A stretch of DNA of 64,000 nucleotides, from contig NC_018216.1 in assembly GCF_000219625.1 (NCBI RefSeq), positions 558,001 to 622,000 on the forward strand, in the 5' to 3' direction. A model generated the notes under the pieces. It had not been told where the DNA came from. It did no database searches and saw only the letters and a list, made by a program, of their open reading frames with translations. Of the stretch, positions 43,315-54,352 are shown piece after piece; position 1 is the stretch's first letter, and each line of letters begins with the position of its first letter. Origin of the DNA: Zymoseptoria tritici IPO323. Its lineage: Eukaryota > Ascomycota > Dothideomycetes > Mycosphaerellales > Mycosphaerellaceae. The translations under genes were made by a program, and so were the position numbers.

Positions 43315-45753
43315 CCGAGTTTAGCGTCTTCGATCTCGTCTTTAGTTAGGTCTAGTTTAATAGTAGCGAAGGCTAGTATCCGGAATCGCCTCTAACTACG
43401 CCGTCGTCCGGCTAGTTAGTCCGATAGTACTAGCGAGGGTTCTTTATTCTTTAAGAAGAAACTATATACGCTAGCTTTTATTAGTCCGGACGACATCTGT
43501 GCCTTTAGCTTCTTACGGCGAATAGTGTCTTCTTCGTCGTCTAATATCTCTCCGGCAAGGCCTAATAGGTAGGTTCTATTAGACCTTCGCATCGCGTAGG
43601 CGCCTTACGTTGTTTGTCTACTACCCGACTTCTCGCGCTTAAAGCGCGGCTTCTTTTAAGGACGGTTGTCGTCCTTTCGGAGGTACGGGAACTATATTAT
43701 ATAGGCCCCGTTTATGTAAGAGGGAGGACTATATTAATTGTGTATTACATAAGGACTATTAAATAGTCCCTTTAATTAGCCTCTAGAGTGTAGTTTCGAA
43801 GCATTATGCTCCGGTGTAATATATGCGGTAGGGTTTAGCCTACCAGTCTCGCGCTTCTGTTTCTTTAAGTTAAAGTTCGGTCGCGTAGTATAAGCACTCG
43901 TAGCGGTTTCTTTACCTTTTATTAAGATGTACCTGTTGCGAGCCTTGTTCTTAATTAAATTAAATAATAGGGTATCCCCCGTGCTACTACCGCCGATGTT
44001 CTAATTCTAAGAGATTATATCGATCTAGTCCGTAAATCCTAAACCGAGGCGGTTTATAAAAACAAGGACCTTCTAATTCTAATTTATTAGATATCCGGTC
44101 GGTAGTCGGTTCTACTTATTAAAGATTCTATTGTACTCTAATATAAAAGTGTTGTAGTCGGGGTATGCCTTAAGATAGCAAGACTCCTACTCTTTAAGTT
44201 TTGCGTTAATAGTAGCAGCGCCGTTAGGCGTATATATCTGTTCGAGGGTCTAAATAACCTCTTTAATTGTCGTAAATTCTTTAACTCTGTCGGCGTAGTG
44301 CTTTAAGCATCGCGAGACGATATAGCCGTAGAGCACTTCGTTAACCTTCTTAAACTCTACGAGTACGACTATATATTTATTATATAAATTAATATCGTCT
44401 ATATCTTCGGGAATAGCTAGAAGCATCCCTTTAATATAAGGCCCGGTAGCCTTCGTAGCGTCGAAGAATTTAACGGTCCCTATTTGTTTCGCTGCATTAC
44501 GGTAGTCGTCGTAAAATATAAGCTAGTTCTCGACACCTTAGAGAAGTAGTATAGAGTTAAACACTTTCCTATCGCCGTAGATATCCTTTTGTACTTTCCG
44601 CTACTTAGTAGAGTAACGAGTTATTCGTTTCGCTATTGCTCGTACGGGTGCTATCGTTCGGGTACGTCTAGTACGTAGTATAATGTCGCTAAAAGTTGTT
44701 AGAGCTCTCTTTATACTAATAGGTAAAGATCGCTTAGATCGAATACTCGGTATGTCCGAGCTATTATTAGAGTCGCTAGGTTTAGCATCTAGTTATAGCA
44801 CAATTGTACTGCTCGTCTCTTCTTATTCGTTCTTATCTTCGGAAGACGATTCTTCGCTTTATACGTTAGGGTCGGTTTGTTTAGTTTATTCGGTGTCTTC
44901 GGAGGTAGCGGTGTTACTTACGGTAGTCGTAGATATATCGGTAGTTAAAGTAGATGTAGCCTCGGTACGGCGCTTAGATTTTAGATTTTTTAGTAGGTAT
45001 ATAGAATTCTTATTGCCTTATACCCCTTCGCTCGTAGTAGCGGTTAGTTGCTCGTTTAGCATTAATACTAGATTTAAGCTATAAACGACTAGTTCGTTCT
45101 TCGATTTCTTAACTATTATAGACTTAATCGTCTATAGGTTGCCTTCGATTTGTTTGTTGTAATAGTAGAGTGCTACTCGTTCGGCGTTCTTACGTTTCTA
45201 CGCTTCGTATTCTTCTTACGTTTAACTAGGTTTTAGACCTTTTGTAGCCGGTATAGAAGTAACGTTTAAGGATTTAGCAGCGTAGTGCCTTCGTATGTAG
45301 TAGTAATAGTAATAAAAATAACAGCGTTGTGCCTTTTAAAAGAGAGAGTAAGGACGTAGGTATACGTGCGTTTTGTAATAGTATATAAGAGAGTAGCGTT
45401 ATACTTCTAAATTAAATTAAACAGCTGTGCTAACCCCTAAGGGATTTCTTTACCGCTTAGGGTTTAGATCGTTATAATTATTAATTAATAAACTATGTTT
45501 TAATTTAAAGACTTATTAGTCTAGCCCTTTAGGCGAGTATATTCTAGCTACTTATAGGCGTAGTAATTTAAATTATAAGGATAAATTAATCCTTTAACGT
45601 ATATAGCAGTGCTATTAAGTCCTTTAACTGTTGTGTGTATAAAGTCGTTACTTCGTTTCCTATAACTTCGTTTAGCTAAGCATTGCGACTAATGCGGTAG
45701 GAGAGGAACAGTAATGTTATATTACGTATAAACGCTTACCCGGGCTTATAACC
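43315..45753 (-). pseudogene. Copia gag and 5' leader
   Basis: The remainder of the Copia element, continuing the frame cut at 22147. Position indicates gag (about 43320-45100) followed to the right by an AT-rich leader next to the 5' LTR. The 133-codon plus-strand ORF at 44683 is antisense to it and not credible. RIP stops are dense. Confidence 0.6.
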
Positions 45754-45863
45754 TATTAAAAGTCATAAGCCATAGATTGTTGATCTACATGGTGGGCCAT
45801 AGTCTTAACTAAATACAGATATGGTACCGATGTCGGACCTGAACACGTGTTCAATATTCAACA
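45754..45863 (-). repeat. Copia 5' LTR (110 bp)
   Basis: TATTAAAAG...TTCAACA; first dinucleotide TG mutated to TA. Followed by the TSD TAACT at 45864-45868. Confidence 0.93.
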
Positions 45864-45868
45864 TAACT

Positions 45869-46471
45869 CCTTGACCCTGGCATGCCCCATGCCACAGGAA
45901 CCAAACCACAACTGTGGTATCGTGGAAAAGTGCCGGATCTATGATGGTTCCTTCTCAAGACCACAACGCTCCTCCAACACCGATTTCCCTTTACATGAAG
46001 TCCCAGGTGTGAATTTGCAGCGATGTATTTAGTTGCAGCTATTTTCTTCCCACCTTCTCTGAAGCCTTGTTGAAAATAATAATACCAGCCTTTCAAACGA
46101 GCGTATGTCCCGGGCTCCTCAATACTCACTTGCCTTGCCTCGCCTCTATTGCTCATCATCGCCTCGCTGTGTCGCTTCTTCGGCTCGCTTCGTCTGTACG
46201 CAGGCCGTGATGACATCTGCGCAGCGAACAGCTACAATAGGAAAGGAATAGCTGCAATGAACCCTCCGGGCGAGAAAACATCAATTCCAATCCCGAGCGT
46301 CGACGACTGAATCCTTCAAAATCAAAATCGAACACTTCTCGCCTCAGTCCGCGTGCCTCCTCCCAGCACGACTGACTCCAAAAAGCTTCACCCAAAACCC
46401 TAAACTCATCACCCTCCATCAAGGGTAGCTCGCTCACTCACCTCACCTCCTCCATCTCCGCTCGCCACGAC
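45869..46471. other. Intergenic, upstream of the pterin dehydratase gene
   Basis: About 600 bp of non-RIP DNA between the Copia element and the PCD gene. No gene supported; presumably the PCD promoter. The Copia insertion sits about 610 bp upstream of the start codon. Confidence 0.5.
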
Positions 46472-47120
46472 ATGTCCATCTTGGCGCCCCTACGACGCCA
46501 AACAAACCTACACGCACTCTCCAGAGGTCCTCACCATCTCCAACCCACCACCACACGGACCTTCGCCGCAACATCCCGCACAATGCTCCACCCCTCCACC
46601 CTCTCCATCTCCCCCGGCTCCGACTCAGAAACCGTCCTCCGCGACACCTCCACCCTCATCGAGTCCGGAAAATGGAAATTGTGCAATTCGGGAAAAGGTC
46701 TCGAACGAACCTTTAAATTCAAAACTTTCAATAAAACTTGGGTATGTCTTCGCCATCAATATACCTGGTCGCCGTGGATATTGCTTGCAACACCAGTTTT
46801 CAGCATCAGACATGTCACACCACATGCCATACTTACCACGAGATACACCACAGGAATTCATGAATCAAATAGCAGCCGAATGCAAAAAGACTCGCCACCA
46901 TCCGGAGTGGAGCAACGTGTACAACAAGACGCACATTCGCTGGACGACGCATAGTCCCGAGGGGTTGTCGGGGAAGGATACGTATATGGCCGAGTTTTGT
47001 GATGGGGTAGCGAGGGAGTGTGGGGAGGTGGAGGTGGAAAGTGAGACTGGGGAAGGGAGTGGTGGGGAGGTGAGGGTTGAGGCGGGGGATTGTTGTGGGA
47101 AGAAGGTGGAGGGGCGATGA
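46472..47120 (+). CDS. Pterin-4a-carbinolamine dehydratase
   Basis: Two exons, 46472-46741 and 46854-47120, joined in phase 0 (intron GTATGT...CACAG, 112 nt), give 178 residues. Pterin-4a-carbinolamine dehydratase regenerates pterin cofactor by removing water from 4a-hydroxytetrahydropterin. Family signs: GKWKLCNSGKGLERTFKFK, then EFMNQIAAECKK followed by HHPEWSNVYNKTHIRW and a THSPEGLSGKD segment, carrying the expected HHP and TH residues. The first 37 residues are rich in R, S and T with no acid, so they could be a mitochondrial presequence; a second ATG at residue 38 (MLHPSTLS) would give a cytosolic form. The C-terminal 35 residues are an unusual G/E/V-rich extension. Confidence 0.87.
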
Positions 47121-47364
47121 GGACTGGAAGAATAGGAATTTTGGTGCTGTTGGGTTGGAAGTGGAGGAGATTGTGCGTGGCGGGGTTATTGTCTTCAACT
47201 CCTTGAAGGCTGTATGTATGAATGTGAGTTGTATCGCTAACACATCAACCCACTCGAAACAGCCCCAATCACCACGAAAGAATATCTTCCAAACAGCCAC
47301 CACGATCCAACTTACAAAGAAAAAGAACATATTCGAAACAGCCACACCCCGCCAACCACCTCTC

Positions 47365-47874
47365 TCAACACTCATCCTCATCCACCTCCACCTTAACAAC
47401 CACACTCTTCACCTCCTTCTTCACCACCACCTCCTTTCCCTCAAGCACCACCTTCGCCAACCCTTTCAACCCGGGAACGTGCTCCCTCACGCCCTCCTCG
47501 TCCCTCACAGTCAAACACCTCAAACCCTTACACCTCCCCGCCACGATCCCCAATGCAGTCAAGTACATCCCTCTCACCAACGCAGTCCTTTGCTCCGGCG
47601 GCATAATGGTCAAGTCCGTCAGACCTGTCAACGCTTGCATGGCGCGATCGAGCTTGGCCAGGTCTTGTTGGTAAAGGCTCCACGCATTGCGGCGAGGTTC
47701 TCCGGCGGAGGGGCGGGAACTGGGTTCTTCGAAGAGAGCAGTGAGGTCTACGTCTGTCAAACGGAGGGTAAGGACTTTCAAGCGCTTGATCTCGGAGTCG
47801 GAGGCGCGGAGGAGCCAGGTGTAGAGTTTCGCTTGGGAGGAGAAGGACTTTGGGAGCTTTTCCGTGGTTGGCAT
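47365..47874 (-). CDS. F-box-like fungal protein, probably incomplete at the N-terminus
   Basis: The open frame starting MPTTEKLPKSFSSQAKLYTWLL codes 169 residues, with a leucine-rich middle and a lysine/valine C-terminus. Just upstream, in another frame (about 47890-47990), the minus strand encodes LLTLPPQLRDHIYSTIL and LPLLPTCHQ, the usual opening of fungal F-box-like proteins (LPPELRxxIY and RTCHQ). The gene therefore probably starts farther upstream and has an intron or a frameshift near 47880. Function unknown; F-box-type proteins usually recruit ubiquitin ligase substrates. It is convergent with the pterin dehydratase gene. Confidence 0.5.
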   Translation of the reverse strand: MPTTEKLPKSFSSQAKLYTWLLRASDSEIKRLKVLTLRLTDVDLTALFEEPSSRPSAGEPRRNAWSLYQQDLAKLDRAMQALTGLTDLTIMPPEQRTALVRGMYLTALGIVAGRCKGLRCLTVRDEEGVREHVPGLKGLAKVVLEGKEVVVKKEVKSVVVKVEVDEDEC

Positions 47875-47989
47875 GATTTCTTCTGGACCTGATGGCAGGT
47901 TGGGAGGAGAGGGAGGATGTCGATCTCGCTGGTCAGGATTGTGGAGTAGATGTGGTCCCTAAGCTGAGGTGGCAGAGTAAGGAGAAGGC

Positions 47990-49996
47990 AGACTGCACGC
48001 CTGTGAGGTTGATTTCCAAAGGATGGCTATGCCCGGTATCCGCGGCAGACTCCGCGGTGGCTCTTGTAGTGTTCAAAAGTCCTCCAACGATCATGGTAGC
48101 TTCCGAGTGGCAGTGATGAACTCCCTCCAGCTCCGAGATACGGCTGGGGTCCTCTGGAGTCGTCCTAAGACAAGGCGTGTCAGAGTCAGGCAATCCGTGT
48201 TTCGAGACGGACGTCTCATGACAACCGTGGAAGTCCGAAAGTCTGCTATTGATCACGTCAATTGAACTCAACTGAATTGGGTACTTTACATCGAAACAGC
48301 GGATGAGAGCTCGATACATATACTGATTTCTGCACCACCGACCTGTGACGTCTGTCCGTATGCGACGCACGGACGGTATGAGTCTGCGTGGAGTGCACAT
48401 TCAGTATTGGGGTTAGACTCGTTGTAGGGGGTCCCTCGACCTCGGAGCAAGGCTTAGCGACCCACGTGGAGACAAGGATCGAAGTGTCGACGGTAGACGC
48501 AGACGTAGATGAGCTGTAGGCGTCTCGGACAATGGACTGTTGTCCGCATTCGGCAGCTCGTCTGTATCGGGTCTGTGTCTTGGAAGAACCACTTTCTAAG
48601 GGCCGAGCACAGTGGCTCACGCGAAACGAGGGCGGTATAGGTCGAAGGCGGAGAGAAAGTAAGAGTGGCTGGCCATTCCCATCAGCGGCCCAGCAAAGCT
48701 TTGACATCAACACCGAGCTCGTCCGACAGAGGCTGAATGAGCAAATATTCCCCATTACCTGGATCAAAGACCAGCTCTCCTCGGCACCGCCAGCGATAGA
48801 GAATAATCGCATGACGTGCAGTCCACGCAGAGGGAATGGCTGATAAGGCGACTATCGGACCTTGATCGTTCCACAGGGCGGCAGTCACAGAGTCGACACG
48901 GATCTGAGACGAGGTTCAAGCCTGATTGTGTGAACAGCACGACGCCCCAGCGTGACGGTCGATCGCTGCAGCCATCCCTAGAGCCCGGACATCGCGGTAA
49001 GAGGCTCCGCCTTGACGAGACAATCATACATGAGGTCGTCTCTTCATTGGTCAGAGCATTAATGTTTTCGAGGTCGACTCTGGGGTCTGCCGAGGCGAGG
49101 CAGGGAATCCGAGCATGTCCGTCTGGAGCGGGCAGGCTCTATCATGGCACTTTGATAAAGCCGGGGTCTGGACGCAAGGCTGCGGCCATCGTCGTTTGGA
49201 GGCATTGCATCATTGACGGTATGTTCGAAAAGGGTTGCATTCAGCGAAGCGATGTGGCGTAAGCAAAGAGGCTCTTTTGGGTGATGTTCGAGAGAGAAAG
49301 AGATGGATTGTGAAGGTCGAAGGGGCAGTGGAAGGGACCCTGGTTGCTCGCGTGGCAGCCACAAATTGAGACCTTCGTCAGCCACTCCAACATCTTCGCA
49401 CATTTGATGTTGATATGAGCAGCTCGTACCGACGACATGTCGATAGTCATTCCCGAGTATGCATGTTCCAATACGCCCGCTAACGCCGGTGTCACCTCTT
49501 CGAAGCTTCTCTCACGTGGGAATGACAGCTGGGGAGCATAAGCGAAGTCTGTCAATGATGCCGTGCAGAACAATGGAGAACATTCCGACTGTGTGACAAT
49601 AGCCAGCCACGAGGCGGACTGATCATGGCGGTGCACTTCAGACGGACGAACGAGCTGCAAGGCAGCCATCCAGAGCCAGCCGCCCAAGAAACAGAGACTT
49701 GACTCGCGAAGTACGGTAGGATCGATCAACACCGCTTCCCAATTGCATTTCCGTTCCTCCCCATGCTATGCTCAGACGCTCGCAGGTACACATACGCAAT
49801 CACGCCGTGTAACGTAGAATTACAGAAGTAAGAACCCAAATTCCCATCGCGCCGCGGCGGCCACGAGAGAGTGTCTATCGACTGGCCAGACCAGACCATT
49901 CTCAAGCCACCACGTGGCAGGTCACACCAGACAGCGTGCTGCAGTGCAACAGACACACCACATGGTCAGAACGCCATATCCACTAGACGACCTGCT
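47990..49996. other. Gene-free stretch of about 2 kb
   Basis: ORFs of 60-190 codons occur on both strands but overlap one another and show no domains, signal peptides or splice-supported extension. The DNA is not RIP-mutated. I see no RNA gene or repeat here. Confidence 0.5.
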
Positions 49997-51339
49997 CTAT
50001 ACGCGAAGCAACTTGGCCGCATAATCCGCAATCAGCTGCTCCGTCGGGAAGGCCATCTCCTCTAACTTCTGCGCATACGGAGTCGGGACCTCCGCGCCCG
50101 TGACGCGAACAGGAGGTGCCTCCAGGTAATCGAAAGCGTACTCGGCCGTGAGGGCGATGATCTCGGCACCCACGCCGAAGCTGGGGAAGCCCGACTCCAC
50201 CGCCATCATGTGGCCGGTCTTCTTGACGGATTTGACAATCGCTTCGACGTCGAGAGGCTTGATGCTGCGGAGGTTGATGACTTCTGCTTCGACTCCGTAC
50301 TTGCTCTTGAGGATCTCGGCGGCTTGGAGGGATTGTCCGACGCAGCGGGAGAGGGTGACGATGGTGAGATCCTTTCCGGGGCGCTCGATTTTGGCTTTGC
50401 CGAACTGTTGTGGTTTTTGTTAGCTTTGCTGCTGCCCGATCTGGCTCAGGATGTGGGTTTGCCCTACCGGAATGACAAAGTCGTCGCTTTGCGCCTCTTC
50501 GCTCATGGGGAAGGAGAGACCGTAAAGGAGCTCGTTCTCGAGCACACACACCGGGTTAGGATCGCGAATGGCAGCTTTGAGCAGACCCTTGGCGTCCTCT
50601 GCGGAGTATGGCGCGACGACCTTGAGACCTGGGATAGAGCCGTACCACGCCGAGTAGTCCTGGGAGTGCTGAGCAGCCACACCGGCGGCGAAACCGTTGG
50701 GCCCACGGAAGGTGATGTTGCAGGGTTGGATGCCTCCAGACATGTAATGTGTCTTTGCGGCGGAGTTGATGATTTGATCAATGGCTTGCATAGCGAAGTT
50801 GAAGGTCATGAACTCGCAGACGGGGTGCAGACCCGCCAATGCGGCGCCGACAGTGAGACCGCAGAATCCAGACTCGGTGATGGGACTGTCGATGACTCGC
50901 TTGTCGCCGAAGCGATCTAGTAGGCCTTTGGTGACCTTGTATCTGTGGGAGTGTTGTCAGCTTCCTCTCTTGACTTTTTGTAGCACCCCATTCCTCCCGA
51001 CTTGTGCAATGAGACCGGTTGGAGTTTCAGAAATCGCTCTTCCTCGCACATGCTACACAGCATATCCTCTCCTGCAAATGCCAATTGGAAGACTCACGCG
51101 CCGTTGTACTGTGCAACCTCCTCACCAAGGACGAAAACTTTTGGGTTCTTCTCCATCTCCTCGACCATGGCCTCATTGAGCGCCTCACGGACCGTCATCT
51201 CCTTCTGACCCGTCGCATAGTTCCTCCATCGTGACACGGCCGGCACTGACAATTTTTGAAAGGTGGATCGGGAGAGAGCTGCGGAGGGTTGGGTGCGGAG
51301 GAGCTGCGCCGCGGGGCGCACGAAGCGGGCGGCGACCAT
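49997..51339 (-). CDS. PDB1: Pyruvate dehydrogenase E1 component subunit beta, mitochondrial
   Basis: Exons 51339-51098, 50942-50468 and 50404-49997 sum to 1125 nt (374 residues). Introns are GTGAGT...CACAG and GTAGGG...CAACAG, and frame is kept at both. With E1 alpha it decarboxylates pyruvate on thiamine diphosphate in the mitochondrial matrix. Residues 1-38 are an Arg/Ser/Ala-rich transit peptide. Then come [17 protein letters not shown] and [20 protein letters not shown], the [20 protein letters not shown] block, [14 protein letters not shown], and the C-terminal transketolase domain ([20 protein letters not shown]). Length and all conserved blocks are as usual for the family. Confidence 0.97.
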
Positions 51340-51911
51340 TGTGTGTGTGCGAGGGAGAGGTGGTTGCGGTGATGGGGATCGCAAGATGAAGCTGTGGCAG
51401 ACAGGGCTGTGTCGACTCGAGAGGGTGGAGTGTACTGCTAAGGAGGAGGAGGTCCGACGGTGGAATTCGTCTGGCCGAAGCTGAGACCAAAGCTCCGTTG
51501 AGAGGATCTTCTTTTGATGTCGGCCCGGTTTCTGCAGGGCTGAGAAACACCAAGCGTCAAACTTTGTAAACATCGGAGGAAAGATATGACCATCCACAGT
51601 GATCGATCTTTCTTCCCTTCTACTTCATCTACATATCCATCGATTTCCGATATGACTTTCAGCCACCGGGTACCCCTACAACAGCAGAGTCATATGTTGA
51701 CTTTTAAACCGCACCCCGTTTGAATACCAAAGGCAGCATACCACGAACATAAAAAGCGCCGAGCAATGCCGCCCGGGATACCGTATTCCGCCGTTCCAAT
51801 CCGACATTGCTTCCCAGAAAGTCATACTACAAGAACAACAATGTAGAACTGAAGCAGTGTCAATGAGACTCCATTGCGAACTGCAGGCGAAACCAAAATC
51901 AAAAAGCAATA
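51340..51911. other. Intergenic between PDB1 and the acidic secreted repeat protein
   Basis: About 570 bp with the PDB1 promoter and the 3' region of the next gene. Nothing else supported. Confidence 0.5.
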
Positions 51912-53234
51912 CTAAGCACCTCTCGTCTTCCTCGCTCCGAACAACTTCCGATGAATCCCATGGTGCAGTCCATGTCCATGGCGATTGTGAACAAAGGGAC
52001 CCGGTGTCGGCGCAGGAGGGAATCCGTCAACCGAACGAGCAGCGACAGACGGCTCGCCAGTCTCCTCATCCTCGACTTCCTCATCGTCTTCTTCATTGTC
52101 ATCCTCCTCGACATCACGCGCGAGGAGCGAGTTGTGCTCGTCCTCAAGGGCGAGTTCGCGAGCGACTAATGCGTGATCATAGCCTGTGAGACTGTAATCG
52201 ACGCCGTCATCGGATCCGACCTCTTCACCATCTTCCGCGACGGCGTTTCGAGCGACAAGTTCATGGTCGTAGCCTTCGAGGTTATCAATTTCGGCGTCGT
52301 CGTCTTCTTCGTCATCGTCAAGATCACGGGCTGCGAGCTTTGAAGAATCTTCCTCAGACTCGAAGTCGTCTTCGTAGTCATCAAAGTCGGCATCAGCATC
52401 GTCTTCTCCAACGTCTCGAGCCGTCAATTCGCCCTCATCCTCCTCAGGAGTCCAGAAATCGGCATCGTCCTCTTCCTCTTCGACATCGCGGGCCTCCAAT
52501 CCACCTTCATCGTCCTCAGAGGCGTCAGCCTCAGGACCGGCGTCTTCAGGTGTGTCGTCCTCGGCAGTCTCAGCCTGTGGAGTCTCAGCCTGAGGAGTCT
52601 CGGTCGTCGGAGGCTCGGCCTTGGGAGTCTCAGCGGTCTCAGTCACATTCTTCACTGCAGCTTTGACCCCGTCGAGGACCGCGGCACCGGTGTCTTTCAG
52701 CTCATAGTACACACCCTGCTCGCGATGAGGTGGAACCTCCTTACTAGCGTCGAGATCGCGCTTCTCGACTTCCGCATTCGTCCCGGTAGTATCCTCCATA
52801 TCCTCTTCTTCAAAAGTCAAGCTCGCCGCGTCGCCATCTTCCGCCACAAGCGGCGCATCGTCTCCAGCATCAATCTCCCCACCCTCATCATCAACATCTC
52901 TCTTCTCCACTTCGGCACTCGTTCCGGTAGTATCCTCCATATCCTCTTCTTCAAAAGTCAAACTCGCCTCATCGCCATCCTCCGCAACGAGCGACGCATC
53001 ATCACCGGCATCGATTTCCGCACCCTCGTCATCAACATCTCTCTCCCTCAACGGTCCTCTGGGTCCGCCTTTCAGTCCGAGGTTCTTCGTCGCGATTCTC
53101 CATTTCGCACCGAGATTACCGCCCAACAGACCGGAACGGGCAGCGGGTACATTGGGACCAGTCTTGGCGGTTGCGACGCCGGCGGCGGCGGTGGCGGCCG
53201 AGAGGGCGGTTATGGTTAGGAGAGAGAGTTTCAT
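51912..53234 (-). CDS. Secreted acidic repeat protein with KR/AR-spaced units
   Basis: 440 residues from the ATG at 53234: signal peptide (MKLSLLTITALSAATAAAG), then a very acidic Asp/Glu-rich chain. Two long near-identical units, each RDVDDEG-x-EIDAGDDA...VEKR, open the mature part. Next is a Thr/Pro/Glu-rich spacer (TPQAETPQAET). Then come at least seven shorter units, each introduced by a motif like LEARDVE, LTARDVG, LAARDLD, LVARNAV, LVARELA, LLARDVE or VAARSVD. The tail turns basic and His-rich (HGHGLHHGIHRKLFGARK). KR pairs end both long units, as in fungal Kex2-processed repeat proteins, and AR precedes every short unit. A secreted multi-peptide precursor is the inference; a cell-wall or metal-binding acidic protein is the alternative. 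Confidence 0.75.
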   Translation of the reverse strand: MKLSLLTITALSAATAAAGVATAKTGPNVPAARSGLLGGNLGAKWRIATKNLGLKGGPRGPLRERDVDDEGAEIDAGDDASLVAEDGDEASLTFEEEDMEDTTGTSAEVEKRDVDDEGGEIDAGDDAPLVAEDGDAASLTFEEEDMEDTTGTNAEVEKRDLDASKEVPPHREQGVYYELKDTGAAVLDGVKAAVKNVTETAETPKAEPPTTETPQAETPQAETAEDDTPEDAGPEADASEDDEGGLEARDVEEEEDDADFWTPEEDEGELTARDVGEDDADADFDDYEDDFESEEDSSKLAARDLDDDEEDDDAEIDNLEGYDHELVARNAVAEDGEEVGSDDGVDYSLTGYDHALVARELALEDEHNSLLARDVEEDDNEEDDEEVEDEETGEPSVAARSVDGFPPAPTPGPFVHNRHGHGLHHGIHRKLFGARKTRGA

Positions 53235-54352
53235 GTTTCGTCTTTGTCCTGTCTTGTTGGACAAGGTTCTTGTGGGTCTTTTTCTTGTGACTCTCGTCGT
53301 GGGTTTGGTGGGGGATTGGACAGGAGAAGAGGAGGGCTTTTGGGTCGGAGGGGAGAGATGTGTGGAGATGGGATTGGGAGGGAAGACAAAGAAGATGAGA
53401 TGCGTTCAAAGAGGGCGATTGACGTTTTCGGACGGGTTCAAAGGACGAACAGTGTGGGACGACAAAGGACTTGAATTGGAGGAGATGAGCAGGTGAGATT
53501 GAATGAGGTTTCCTACCTGACCTCGCAGGATGCTTTCCTGTGAATGGGGTGCTCAGATACTGGGCGTGCTGTGCTGCTGTGACCTCCATTGCGTGCAAAT
53601 GAACCAACGGTAACAGGGAAGTTGTTCTAGAGAGCACATAGATTCTCCTCGGTTCCTTGAAACCAAATCCGTGCTTACAAAAGGTGGCCCTGCTGCTGCG
53701 TCGGGATGACAATGGGAACATCGTAGACAGACCAGTCTGATCGATTTCGGGAACCTTTAATTTTTCTCCGACAACCGAGATAACTCGCAGTGGTGGAATG
53801 CAAAGCACCTCCGTTCCCAGCACTTTTCGAATTTCTACATTCCACACCTCCTGAGGGCCTGGCTGCCATGAGCTTCGATGCGAGGCCTTTTCGACCCTAG
53901 CAATGTCGTGCGAGCTCGACCTTGTATCTCGGGAGTACTCACCGCAGACGGAGTGGCAAAGGACAGCGGCTCAGATTCATCGGGATAGGCTGAGGCATAT
54001 AGGTGAAGCCTGTGTCTGGCAGTTGCATCATGTCAAGGTTGAGTTGGCCTTGGCGTAACTCTTTCCTCTTGCTTGATAGTCGATCGTATTCCAGCAGCAC
54101 TAAACAAGGCACGAGGGAGGCAAAGCAGGCACTGTGCAATCTGAGTGCTCGATTCTGCAAGATATCAACACTCGCTGAGACCTGATAAGCTGCGTCAAAG
54201 TCTACTCCTCAATTAGCCAACGCCAGTGACCTCTAAGCACTTCTCAATCGACCTGTACAACCCAAAGGTTTTCTTCTTCCCAAGCGCCAGATTACCATAC
54301 AAACCGGCCTGCCAGCCACCATGTTTTCCAGTTCCCATTCCCCAACCCGCAT
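53235..54352. other. Intergenic between the secreted repeat protein and ILV3
   Basis: About 1.1 kb. Bases 53896-53917 share CCTAGCAATGTCGTG-GAGCTC, and 53938-53948 CTCACCGCAGA, with 9791-9812 and 9868-9878 upstream of secreted precursor 3. No gene supported. Confidence 0.5.

Larger units (their letters stand above)
17529..45863 (-). mobile_element. Ty1/copia element hosting a nested transposon block
   Basis: Both ends are 110 bp LTRs (17529-17638 and 45754-45863) flanked by the perfect 5 bp TSD TAACT. The element lies on the minus strand, so the 5' LTR is at the right. Its own sequence is 17529-22147 plus 43315-45863 (about 7.2 kb); everything between is the inserted Gypsy A complex. Gene order protease, integrase, RT, RNase H defines Copia. 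A purine stretch GAGTGGGAG lies directly before the 3' LTR on the coding strand. The interior is saturated with RIP-type TAG/TAA stops and cannot encode functional protein. This is the oldest layer of the nest. Confidence 0.92.

Noticed and set aside
44683..45084. 133-codon hydrophobic plus-strand ORF
   Set aside because: It is antisense to the Copia gag region and has no start context or similarity; RIP-driven TA enrichment can lengthen antisense frames.
48258..49732. Several 100-180 codon ORFs in the 48-50 kb gap
   Set aside because: They overlap in multiple frames on both strands and lack motifs, signal peptides or plausible intron-joined partners.
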